Below are positions 1 to 6,355 of a stretch of DNA of 10,321 nt, in pieces. Source of the DNA: JAUYQR01 sp031377265. Lineage in GTDB: Bacteria > Pseudomonadota > Alphaproteobacteria > Rhodobacterales > Rhodobacteraceae. Below the pieces are notes generated by a model. That model saw only the letters and a program-made list of their open reading frames with translations, searched no databases and was not told where the DNA came from. Position 1 is the first letter of the stretch; each line of letters starts with the position of its first letter. The translations under genes were made by a program, and so were the position numbers. The stretch is from positions 1 to 10,321 of the forward strand of contig NZ_JANMET010000082.1 in the NCBI RefSeq assembly GCF_031377265.1, given 5' to 3'.

Positions 1-1490
1 GGATCGTCCAGTTCGGCGCGGTCAAGCATCTGATGCGCGCGGCCATCGGCCATGACCAGAATTCGGTCGCAGGCCGTGAGCAGTTCCGAGAGTTCGGACG
101 AGATCACCAGGACGCCTTTGCCAGCCGCCGCAAGGTCACGCACCAGCCGGATGATTTCGGATTTCGAGCCGATGTCGATGCCCGCTGTGGGTTCATCAAG
201 GATCAGAATGTCGGGGTCGGTTGCCAGCCATTTGCCGATCACCACCTTTTGCTGGTTGCCCCCTGACAGCGTGGATACGGCATGGTCCCGGCTGGCCGTC
301 TTGACCGAAAGGCGCTGGATCATGCTGTCGGTGATTGCCGTCGCGCGGGAAAGGTCAACCAGTCCGCGTTTCGTGATCCTGCCCAGAACCGCCATGACCA
401 TGTTCTCGGCAACGCTGTGGGCGGGGATGATGCCTTGTGTGGCGCGGGCTTCGGGAACCAGCGCCACGCCTTGGGCAATGGCATCGGCGGGGCGGCGGAT
501 CTGAACCGGTTTGCCCTTGATATGGATTTCACCCGACACCGCAGGCTCGATACCCGCGATCACCCGCGCCAGCGCCGATCGCCCCGAGCCAAGCAGCCCC
601 GCAAGCCCCAGCACCTCGCCCCGGTGCAGGGTAAAGCTGACGTTATCGGGCTTGTGCGGCCCGGTCACGCCTTTGAGCTCCAACAAGGCCTCACCCCGCG
701 AAGAACCGCCGCGTACCACGTCCGCCAACCCCTTGGACCGTTTGCCGACGATGTGTTCGATCATTGTATCAATGGGCAGGTCCGACATCGGCGCGGTAAT
801 TACATGCCGCCCGTCGCGCAGGATCGTCGCGCGGTCGGCGATACGGGCGATTTCGTCCATCCGATGGCTGACATAGATGATCGCCACGCCTTGTGATTTC
901 AGCTTGCGCAGAAAGACGAACAGCCGTTCCACATCTGACACCGCCAGCGCGGTGGAAGGCTCGTCCAGGATCAGCACGCGCGCGTCCTGACTGATGGCCT
1001 TGGCAATCTCGGTCAGCTGTTTTTGGCCCGCGCCAAGATCGCCCACCAACGCACGGGGGTTCACCTCAACCTCAAGCATCTTGAAAATCGCTTCTGCGCG
1101 GCGGATCGAATCTTCGTCGTCGATCAGTCCACGAGCATCGCGGGCCTCGCGCGTCAAAAACACGTTCTGTGCCACGGTCAGGGTGGGGATCAGCGACATT
1201 TCCTGAAAGTTCATCGCCACCCCAGCAGCCCGGGCGGCCTCGGGCGTCGGGGCGGCAAGCCTTTGGCCCGCCACCTCGACGGTGCCTTCATCGGGGATGT
1301 GCACCCCGTTCAGTACCTTCAGAATGGTGGATTTCCCCGCCCCGTTGCCGCCCAGCAGGGCGTGAACCTCTCCGGGCAGCACTTCCAGATCGACATTGTC
1401 CAAAGCGCGCACGCCGCCGAAGGATTTGGAAATCCCCCTCATGCGAACGGCGGGAACAATGGCAGAGGTTATCGGGGCCGTGGCGGTCAT
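1..1490 (-). CDS. Sugar ABC transporter ATP-binding protein, CUT2 type (3' end outside window)
   Basis: Cytoplasmic ATPase that would power import of the sugar or polyol delivered by the binding protein encoded upstream. The frame is open for 496 residues and runs off the left edge; fused two-domain ATPases of this family are usually about 500-515 residues, so little is missing. Domain 1 has Walker A GGNGAGKST at residues 47-55 (the family usually has GENGAGKST), a relaxed signature LGAGQ at 152-156, Walker B ILDEP with D176/E177, and H-loop His209. Domain 2 has the degenerate Walker A GLLGSGRS at 298-305, a canonical signature LSGGNQQ at 408-414 and Walker B D432/E433. A weak second P-loop with a strong second signature is typical of RbsA/XylG/MglA-like CUT2 ATPases. 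The ATG overlaps the upstream dehydrogenase stop as ATGA, implying translational coupling. The permease is expected just beyond position 1. The substrate cannot be named. Confidence 0.93.
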   Translation of the reverse strand, partial: MTATAPITSAIVPAVRMRGISKSFGGVRALDNVDLEVLPGEVHALLGGNGAGKSTILKVLNGVHIPDEGTVEVAGQRLAAPTPEAARAAGVAMNFQEMSLIPTLTVAQNVFLTREARDARGLIDDEDSIRRAEAIFKMLEVEVNPRALVGDLGAGQKQLTEIAKAISQDARVLILDEPSTALAVSDVERLFVFLRKLKSQGVAIIYVSHRMDEIARIADRATILRDGRHVITAPMSDLPIDTMIEHIVGKRSKGLADVVRGGSSRGEALLELKGVTGPHKPDNVSFTLHRGEVLGLAGLLGSGRSALARVIAGIEPAVSGEIHIKGKPVQIRRPADAIAQGVALVPEARATQGIIPAHSVAENMVMAVLGRITKRGLVDLSRATAITDSMIQRLSVKTASRDHAVSTLSGGNQQKVVIGKWLATDPDILILDEPTAGIDIGSKSEIIRLVRDLAAAGKGVLVISSELSELLTACDRILVMADGRAHQMLDRAELDD

Positions 1491-2653
1491 CCGACCGTTT
1501 CCCATTTTCCGGTTTCACCCGAGCGCAGCATTGCGTCCGCCACCAGTTCGGTCAATAACCCGTCCTCAAAATTCGGGCTGGGCTGTTTGCCTGACGCGAT
1601 GGCGCGGAAGAAGTCAAAGCACTCCACGATCTTCGTCTCGGAATAGCCGATGCCCAGACCCGGGATTGGCCACAACCCGCCACCGTAGGGATGCGCCGGA
1701 CCGGTATAGATGGTGCGGAACCCGCGCGCATCCGCCGGATCGTCGGCGAACATCACCTGCAATTCGTCGCGGCGTTCATAGTTGAAGTGGATCGAGCCCT
1801 TGGTGCCGTGAATTTCCAGCGTGATGAAGTTGTTGCGGCCCCAGGCGTTGCGCGTGGCCTCAAGGCTGCCGACAGCGCCACCGGCAAAGCGCAGCATCGA
1901 GATCACCTCGTCATCCACATCCACCGGCGCCCGTTCGGCACCTGCCGATTTTTCCGACGCGCCCAGCTTGTCAATGCCGCCCTGCTGCAAGGGCCGGGTT
2001 GTCACATAGGTCTTTGTCATCGCGATCACCTCGGCGATCGGGCCAACAAGATAGTGGGCCAGATCAACGACATGGGTGCCAATATCGCCCACCGTGCCCG
2101 AGCCTGCGATCTTTTTCTGGAAGCGCCAGGACAGCGGGCCATTTTCATCCGCCGACCAGTCTTGCAGGTAGGTTCCGCGGAAGTTCAGAATCTTGCCGAT
2201 GCGGCCTTCGTCGATGAATTTCTTTGCCAAGGCCACGGCGGGCGTGCGGCGATAGTTGAAGGCGACCATGTGGATGATGCCGGCGGCCTTCGCCGCAACG
2301 GTCATCGCGCGGGCCTCTTCCACGGTGCGTGCAAGGGGCTTTTCGCAGATGATGTGCTTGCCTGCCTTTGCCGCCGCGATGGCGATTTCGGCATGCACAT
2401 TGTTGGGCGTGCAGATATCAACCACGTCGATATCCGGGCGGTTTACCACAGCACGCCAGTCGCTGCTGGCCTCGTCAAAACCGAACCGCCGGCGGGCCTC
2501 TTCGGCGGCCCCGTCGGTGACATCGACCACGACCTTGCGGTGCGGAATGGCCGGAGCGGGCCAGAAGAACATCGGCATCGACGCATAGGCCATGGCATGC
2601 GCCTTGCCCATGAACCCGCCACCGATCATGGCGACATTCATCACTTTGGTCAT
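1487..2653 (-). CDS. Gfo/Idh/MocA family NAD(P)-dependent oxidoreductase
   Basis: Cytoplasmic dehydrogenase of 388 residues, about normal for the family, probably oxidising a sugar or cyclitol hydroxyl to a ketone. The N-terminal Rossmann fold shows the dinucleotide loop GGGFMG at 11-16. The family hallmark EKPLA is at 104-108, with Lys105 the expected catalytic lysine, followed by GDIGTHVVDLAHY at 189-201, where Asp190 and His194 match the catalytic Asp/His of inositol-dehydrogenase-type enzymes. I chose the ATG at 2653 because GGAG lies 7 bases upstream and the Rossmann strand starts right after it; a longer frame reaches 2701 but has no better ribosome site and adds an Arg/Pro-rich tail that would cross the intergenic inverted repeats. 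It lies between the binding-protein and ATPase genes, so its substrate is probably what the transporter imports or a derivative made by the TIM-barrel enzyme. Cofactor choice and substrate are not determinable. Confidence 0.93.
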   Translation of the reverse strand: MTKVMNVAMIGGGFMGKAHAMAYASMPMFFWPAPAIPHRKVVVDVTDGAAEEARRRFGFDEASSDWRAVVNRPDIDVVDICTPNNVHAEIAIAAAKAGKHIICEKPLARTVEEARAMTVAAKAAGIIHMVAFNYRRTPAVALAKKFIDEGRIGKILNFRGTYLQDWSADENGPLSWRFQKKIAGSGTVGDIGTHVVDLAHYLVGPIAEVIAMTKTYVTTRPLQQGGIDKLGASEKSAGAERAPVDVDDEVISMLRFAGGAVGSLEATRNAWGRNNFITLEIHGTKGSIHFNYERRDELQVMFADDPADARGFRTIYTGPAHPYGGGLWPIPGLGIGYSETKIVECFDFFRAIASGKQPSPNFEDGLLTELVADAMLRSGETGKWETVG

Positions 2654-2676
2654 TTTCGGTCTCCGGGAAATGGGGA

Positions 2677-2721
2677 GAGCCTTCGGGCGGGCGGGGCGCA
2701 ATCTGCCTGACCGAAGGCTCT
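2677..2721. promoter_or_regulatory. Intergenic inverted repeat upstream of the dehydrogenase (11-bp arms)
   Basis: The arms AGAGCCTTCGG (2676-2686) and CCGAAGGCTCT (2711-2721) are perfect reverse complements separated by 24 bases. In the operon mRNA this would form a stem ending about 20 bases before the dehydrogenase ATG, close to but not covering its ribosome site. No T-run follows, so a simple intrinsic terminator is unlikely. It could be an RNA-stability or processing structure, or a DNA operator. Confidence 0.55.
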
Positions 2722-2726
2722 GGTTT

Positions 2727-2749
2727 CGCGCGGGGATGGCCCCCGCGCG
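2727..2749 (-). promoter_or_regulatory. Perfect 9-bp G+C hairpin just after the binding-protein gene
   Basis: CGCGCGGGG (2727-2735) and CCCCGCGCG (2741-2749) pair perfectly around a 5-base loop. The hairpin begins 7 bases after the stop codon of the binding-protein gene on the minus strand. On that strand it is followed by GAAACC rather than a T-run, so it is at best a leaky terminator. Stable hairpins at this place in ABC-importer operons are known to protect the upstream mRNA from 3' decay and raise binding protein above membrane components; that role here is inference. Confidence 0.6.
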
Positions 2750-2756
2750 GCAGGGA

Positions 2757-3878
2757 TCACTGCATCATCGACTTGATGTTGTCAGTGGCTTCGGTGGAAT
2801 AGACTTGGGTCCAGGCTTCCAGCAAATTGTCCTTGCTGACGGGAAGTGCTGGCAAGGCGACAAAGGCCGGGGCCTCTTTGCCCAGCAGCGCGTAGCCGGC
2901 CAGCTTGGCCTCAACCACGCCCGCATCATACGGACGCTGCGCACCAAGACCCTTGATGAAGCCGCCCTGCGCCATGCTGATCGCCACGTTTTCCCCAAGG
3001 TCAACTGTGGTGATGATCAGATCATCGCGGCCCGCAGCCCGTGCGGCGGCGATCACGCCCTCGGCGGGCACGTCCCAGACCGCCCAGATCCCCTTAATTG
3101 ACGGATTGGCCGTCAGCATTGCTCCAGCAGCTTTTTCGGCATCACCCGAAAAGTCGGGCCCGCCGATGCCCTGTTCATCCACGATCTTGATGTTCGGATA
3201 ATCGCTGGCAATGGTGGCTTTAAAAGCATCATAGCGCTGCTTGGTCACGAAGAAATCAGCGGCATGGAACACCAGACCGATATCCCCCCCATCCGGCCCC
3301 AGGGCTTTTGCCATCAGATGTGCAGAGGCGACGCCGTTGCCATAGTTGTCCGCAGAGACAACCGAGACGTAATCCTTGCCCGCAACAAAGCCTGCGGGGA
3401 CGTTGTCCATGAATACGAACTTCGCTCCCGCTTCGCCTGCGGCCCGGTAGGCGGCGGCGGTCGCGGTGGGGTCCGTGGGGATCGATACGATGACGTCAGG
3501 CGCCTGCGCCATGATGGTTTCAAGGTCGCTGACCTGCTTTTCGGGTTTGAAGCCCGCATCGGTCACGGCAATCACTTCAATGCCCATGGCGGCGAATTGC
3601 GTCTGCAAGCCGTTGATTTGGGCGCGGGACCAGTCATTGCCACCGTAGTGCATGACGATTGCGGCGGTGGCCCCCATCTCTTTGATCTTCGCCAGTTCCT
3701 CATCGCTGAGCACGACTGTCGAGGGGGCCGAGGGGTCTTCGCCGTTCGGGCCTTTCGACAGCACGGTTTCCTGCAATGCGGCCAGCGCAGTGTCAGGATC
3801 GGCAAAGGCGGGGACATTCAGTCCCATGACCAGCGCAAGCGCGGTGGCCGAGCCCAAGAGAGCACGTCTGGTAATCAT
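2757..3878 (-). CDS. Periplasmic sugar-binding protein of the ABC importer
   Basis: Exported type I periplasmic-binding-fold protein of 373 residues that should capture the substrate for the CUT2 importer. The start ATG at 3878 follows a strong GGAGGAA site 6-7 bases upstream; an in-frame upstream GTG at 3911 would put acidic residues before the signal. Residues 1-26 form a signal peptide with TRRALLG at 3-9, a hydrophobic core and a likely cleavage after AFA at 24-26; the twin arginine makes Tat export possible, although Sec cannot be excluded. The mature protein starts with a Ser/Pro-rich linker, then two alternating alpha/beta lobes. Probable ligand-region motifs include NDWSR, DNVPAG, ADFFVTK, VWDVPA and TVDLGENVA. 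These recur almost unchanged in the signal-less paralogue at 6352-7356. The gene lies 55 bases after the TIM-barrel gene and is followed by two inverted repeats before the dehydrogenase gene. Confidence 0.93.
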   Translation of the reverse strand: MITRRALLGSATALALVMGLNVPAFADPDTALAALQETVLSKGPNGEDPSAPSTVVLSDEELAKIKEMGATAAIVMHYGGNDWSRAQINGLQTQFAAMGIEVIAVTDAGFKPEKQVSDLETIMAQAPDVIVSIPTDPTATAAAYRAAGEAGAKFVFMDNVPAGFVAGKDYVSVVSADNYGNGVASAHLMAKALGPDGGDIGLVFHAADFFVTKQRYDAFKATIASDYPNIKIVDEQGIGGPDFSGDAEKAAGAMLTANPSIKGIWAVWDVPAEGVIAAARAAGRDDLIITTVDLGENVAISMAQGGFIKGLGAQRPYDAGVVEAKLAGYALLGKEAPAFVALPALPVSKDNLLEAWTQVYSTEATDNIKSMMQ

Positions 3879-3933
3879 GATTTCTTCCTCCCAGAGAAGA
3901 TAAGGGGTCACCCCCCGGTAAAAGGCGTGCGGT

Positions 3934-4755
3934 TCAGACCGCCATGGCCCGGTTCAAATACTCACGGCTGATCCGCGCCCCTTCGGCAGGGTCGGCCCAA
4001 GCGTCAAGTTCGGTACAAACCCAGCCGGCAAAACCCACATCCTTCATCGCCTGAAGTATGGGGTCGGTGGGCACGTCGCCCCGATCAAGCGGGGTGAAGG
4101 CGAAGGGCTGTTTCTGAAACCCTTTCAGATGCACATACGAGATTCGCTGCGCGTGATCCCGGATCAGTTGCGCCGGGTCGCCCCCTGCAGCAGCCAGATG
4201 CGCCGTGTCGGGGCAAAAGTCGATTGCGGTCAGATCGAAGATCTTGGCAACCTCGGCCGGACCCTCGACGATGGTGGACAGGTGCGGGTGGTAATGCGCG
4301 CGCAAAGACCGGGCATCGGCAATCGCCTTGACGCGGTCCAGCGCCGCGCCCAGCTTGTGGTAATCCGCCTCGCGTATTCCGTCGAAACGTTTAGCCCCGC
4401 CGCCAACAACCAGATGCGGCGCACCCAGTTCGGCGGCGCGGTCGGCGGCACGGGTCACCCGGGCCAGTTCCTCGGGCAGGATGTCATCAAAGATGAAGTT
4501 CCCACCGGCATAGGCGGCAACCAGCGCCAGCCCGTTGTCGGCCAGAAGGCTGCGCATCGCGGCAGCGCTATAGTCCAGGAGGTTGCCGTCAAAGAGCTCG
4601 ACCCCCTCATATCCAGCCGCAGCGATATCGGCAAAAGCGCGGTCCATCGCCCCAAAGGTCCGATAGCTTAGCTGAGTGATCGAGGTGACCCCCACGGCAC
4701 TTCCGCCAAGTTCTCCCCAGCAATTGGCGTGATACGCCAGCTTCCACTCAGCCAT
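3934..4755 (-). CDS. Xylose-isomerase-like TIM-barrel sugar isomerase/epimerase or dehydratase
   Basis: Cytoplasmic protein of 273 residues, normal size for the AP-endonuclease-2 / IolE-like sugar phosphate isomerase superfamily. GYEGVELFDG (48-57) is the usual second-strand motif with Glu53. AHYHPHL (153-159), DFCPDTAHLAAAG (179-191, with Asp183 and His186), VHLKG (208-212) and CTELD (247-251, with Glu249) are the motifs that in this family carry divalent-metal and substrate ligands. Members isomerise, epimerise or dehydrate keto-sugars and keto-inositols; the neighbouring Gfo/Idh/MocA dehydrogenase makes a keto-inositol or 3-keto-sugar route plausible but unproven. It is the first gene of the leftward operon. 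ATG 4755 is preceded by GGGAGGGG at good spacing. It is not clearly IolE, IolI, Hyi or an epimerase by eye, so I leave the symbol empty. Confidence 0.88.
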   Translation of the reverse strand: MAEWKLAYHANCWGELGGSAVGVTSITQLSYRTFGAMDRAFADIAAAGYEGVELFDGNLLDYSAAAMRSLLADNGLALVAAYAGGNFIFDDILPEELARVTRAADRAAELGAPHLVVGGGAKRFDGIREADYHKLGAALDRVKAIADARSLRAHYHPHLSTIVEGPAEVAKIFDLTAIDFCPDTAHLAAAGGDPAQLIRDHAQRISYVHLKGFQKQPFAFTPLDRGDVPTDPILQAMKDVGFAGWVCTELDAWADPAEGARISREYLNRAMAV

Positions 4756-4860
4756 CTGTGATCCCCTCCCGTTCTCGTGTCCGGCGCGGCCTTGCCCGCT
4801 GGGCCGATCTTTCCTCTTGGCCCCATCGGACCGTGGAGGAGTGATTACGCCGGAAATCGG

Positions 4861-4875
4861 TACAGGTCAACTGTA
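4861..4875. promoter_or_regulatory. Candidate operator, TACAG-N5-CTGTA palindrome
   Basis: TACAG (4861-4865) and CTGTA (4871-4875) are exact reverse complements about a 5-base centre, making a 15-bp palindrome. It sits just downstream of the leftward TATAAG at 4887-4882, about where transcription of the catabolic operon would start. A protein bound here would block that promoter, as expected of a repressor. The half-sites are short, so chance occurrence is possible. Confidence 0.4.
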
Positions 4876-4895
4876 TTTCAGCTTATATAGGCTAT

Positions 4896-4918
4896 CTTTT
4901 GTCTTTTATCTGCAAAAG
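4896..4918. promoter_or_regulatory. Candidate operator, CTTTTG-N11-CAAAAG inverted repeat
   Basis: Six-base arms at 4896-4901 and 4913-4918 are perfect reverse complements, with centres 17 bases apart. A+T-rich sites with spaced arms are known for ROK repressors such as NagC and Mlc. The position would cover the upstream side of both divergent promoters. The A+T richness makes chance matches more likely. Confidence 0.35.
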
Positions 4919-4954
4919 TATTTACTTGAACGGCCGAAGATGGCCATTTATCTC

Positions 4955-4966
4955 TGTGGAAACACA
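4955..4966. promoter_or_regulatory. Small inverted repeat TGTG-GAAA-CACA before the ROK ribosome site
   Basis: Four-base arms flank GAAA, ending 2 bases before the AAAGGAG ribosome site. It could be a half operator for autoregulation, or a tiny GAAA tetraloop hairpin close to the initiation site. Very short, so low confidence. Confidence 0.25.
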
Positions 4967-4968
4967 TC

Positions 4969-4975
4969 AAAGGAG
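4969..4975 (+). promoter_or_regulatory. Ribosome-binding site that sets a TTG start for the ROK gene
   Basis: AAAGGAG at 4969-4975 lies 6 bases before an in-frame TTG at 4982. Neither upstream ATG (4817, 4940) has a comparable site, and the residues they would add are encoded by the A+T-rich promoter sequence. This favours the TTG. Confidence 0.7.
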
Positions 4976-4981
4976 CCGTTT

Positions 4982-6355
4982 TTGCCGCTGTCCGCCGCCG
5001 CCCTTGCCGAATCGAACCGCTCGCGCGGCAAGGGGCGTCCGCGCACCAGCGAAACAGCAGCACCGTCTCTGGTCGAAATCCTGAACCTGATCCGCAGCGA
5101 ACGTGCCACTACACGGCAGGCGCTGGAGCGGGAAAGCGAGCTGGGCCGGGCTGTGGTGGCGGACCGGCTGCAGCTTTTGTCCGACCTCGGCCTCGTCGAT
5201 GAAAGCGAGCTTGGACTGGCCACCGGCGGGCGCGCCCCTCGCCTTGTGCGTTTCTCGGCCCGGCGCGGTCTGGTGCTGGTGGCGACACTGGACCAGACGG
5301 CAATCGGCGTCGGCGTCTCGGACCTGTCGGGGAACCTTTTGACCGAACACCATGAGGCCGCCGATCTGACCGCCCCAACAGCCCAACTGGCAAGCAGGCT
5401 TTCGGCCCTGTTCACCTGGTGCCTGGAGCGTCAGGTCACCCCGACGGCACCCTGGGGCATTTCGCTGTCGGTCCCCGGTACGGTTCCTGCCGGTCGCGAT
5501 GATGCCTTCATGACGGCTACCCCCCCCGTCCTGCCCGCCTGGGAAGATTTCCCGCTGGTCGAAACCCTTACCCGCCAGTTTGGCGTGCCGGTCTGGATCC
5601 GCTCCAGCGTCGAAACCATGACAATGGGCGAATTACACGCCGGGGCGGGCCATGGACTGCGTTCGATGCTGTTCATAAAGGTCGGGCGCCGGATCGGCGC
5701 GGGTATCGTGTGTGACGGGCAGCTTTATCGCGGCGCGCAGGGGGCGGCGGGGCTGATCGGTGCGTTGCCGGTCGTCTCTGACGGGGTGACCGGCACGCTG
5801 GACATGATGGCCGGATCCGACATGATCCAGCGCGAGGGGTGCGCGGCGGCGGAAGACGGCCGCAGTCCGGTTCTGGCTGATCTGTTCCGGCGCGGGGCCG
5901 AGATCACCCCCATCGAAGTATCACAGGCTGCGCAGATCGGCGATCCGGCCGCGTCGGCGATCCTGTCAAAGTCGGGGCATCTGATCGGGCAAGTGGTGGC
6001 GACGCTTGCCAACGCTCTGAATCCCGATATGATCGTGCTGTCGGGCACCTTGGTGCAGACCAACGACAACCTTCTGGCGGGGATCCGCGAGGCGGTTTAC
6101 GGCGCATCCCACCCGCTGGTGACGCGCGACTTGCGGATCATCCGGTCGCAAATGGGCAGTTCGGCGGGGCTGGTGGGGGCGGCGCGCGTGGCCTCCGAAG
6201 CGCTGTTCGCACCCGCTTTCCTCAAGGACTGGATCCTTCAGGGCAAACCGACCCTGCACCCCGATTTCGCCACCTTCCGCGCTCACGCCGACAAGACCGA
6301 GGCTCCGCCATCGGCCATTGCGCCGCCAGCCGGACAGGGAAGGAGCACAACATGA
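4982..6355 (+). CDS. ROK-family transcriptional regulator with lost sugar- and zinc-binding residues
   Basis: Predicted DNA-binding regulator of 457 residues from the TTG start. An Arg-rich leader is followed by a winged helix-turn-helix at about 28-95 and then a ROK fold. LDQTAIGVGVSDLSG (103-117) stands where active ROK kinases have the DxGxT phosphate loop. VPVWIRSSVETMTMGE (202-217) aligns with the ROK segment ending ALGE, where kinases have Asn-Asp; here these are Ser208-Ser209, so kinase activity is not expected. GAAGLIGAL (254-262) replaces GEIGH: the sugar-contacting Glu is Leu258 and the zinc/sugar His is Ala261. The CxCGxxGC zinc motif that should follow is absent. The C-terminus has a Pro/Ala-rich extension. 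The stop overlaps the next start as ATGA. It probably controls the divergent catabolic operon and itself. Calling it a repressor is inference from family habit. Confidence 0.9.
   Translation: MPLSAAALAESNRSRGKGRPRTSETAAPSLVEILNLIRSERATTRQALERESELGRAVVADRLQLLSDLGLVDESELGLATGGRAPRLVRFSARRGLVLVATLDQTAIGVGVSDLSGNLLTEHHEAADLTAPTAQLASRLSALFTWCLERQVTPTAPWGISLSVPGTVPAGRDDAFMTATPPVLPAWEDFPLVETLTRQFGVPVWIRSSVETMTMGELHAGAGHGLRSMLFIKVGRRIGAGIVCDGQLYRGAQGAAGLIGALPVVSDGVTGTLDMMAGSDMIQREGCAAAEDGRSPVLADLFRRGAEITPIEVSQAAQIGDPAASAILSKSGHLIGQVVATLANALNPDMIVLSGTLVQTNDNLLAGIREAVYGASHPLVTRDLRIIRSQMGSSAGLVGAARVASEALFAPAFLKDWILQGKPTLHPDFATFRAHADKTEAPPSAIAPPAGQGRSTT

Larger units (their letters stand above)
4756..4981. 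promoter_or_regulatory. Divergent A+T-rich promoter/operator region between the catabolic operon and the ROK operon
   Basis: This 226-base gap separates two outward-facing operons. It turns sharply A+T-rich between about 4860 and 4970, unlike everything around it. A minus-strand -10-like TATAAG (5 of 6 to TATAAT) is at 4887-4882, inside a TATATA block that reads in both directions. A plus-strand candidate is TTGAAC (4926-4931), 17 bases, then TATCTC (4949-4954), which would start transcription about 20 bases before the ROK start. These calls are by eye and weak. Three inverted repeats listed separately lie in the region and are candidate binding sites for the ROK protein. Confidence 0.6.

Noticed and set aside
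282..1646. Plus-strand open frames over 282-896 and 1023-1646
   Set aside because: They are antisense to the intact ABC ATPase frame, which carries all expected motifs.
1691..2710. Long plus-strand open frame of 339 codons
   Set aside because: It is antisense to the dehydrogenase, has no recognisable domain or ribosome site, and has the His/Arg/Gly-rich bias of a shadow frame in G+C-rich DNA.
2727..2749. Intrinsic terminator ending the operon after the binding-protein gene
   Set aside because: There is no T-run on the transcribed side, and the downstream dehydrogenase and ATPase genes clearly belong to the same operon layout.
3264..3971. Plus-strand open frame of 235 codons opposite the binding-protein gene
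   Set aside because: Shadow of the well-supported minus-strand binding-protein gene; biased composition and no domain.
4791..4866. Leftward promoter TTGACC (4871-4866 region) with a TAATCA 17 bases on
   Set aside because: The spacing is right, but TAATCA matches the -10 consensus in only two positions; the TATAAG at 4887-4882 is a better candidate.
4940..4942. ATG at 4940 as start of the ROK gene
   Set aside because: No ribosome site at proper distance, and the added residues come from promoter-like A+T-rich DNA; TTG 4982 with AAAGGAG is better.
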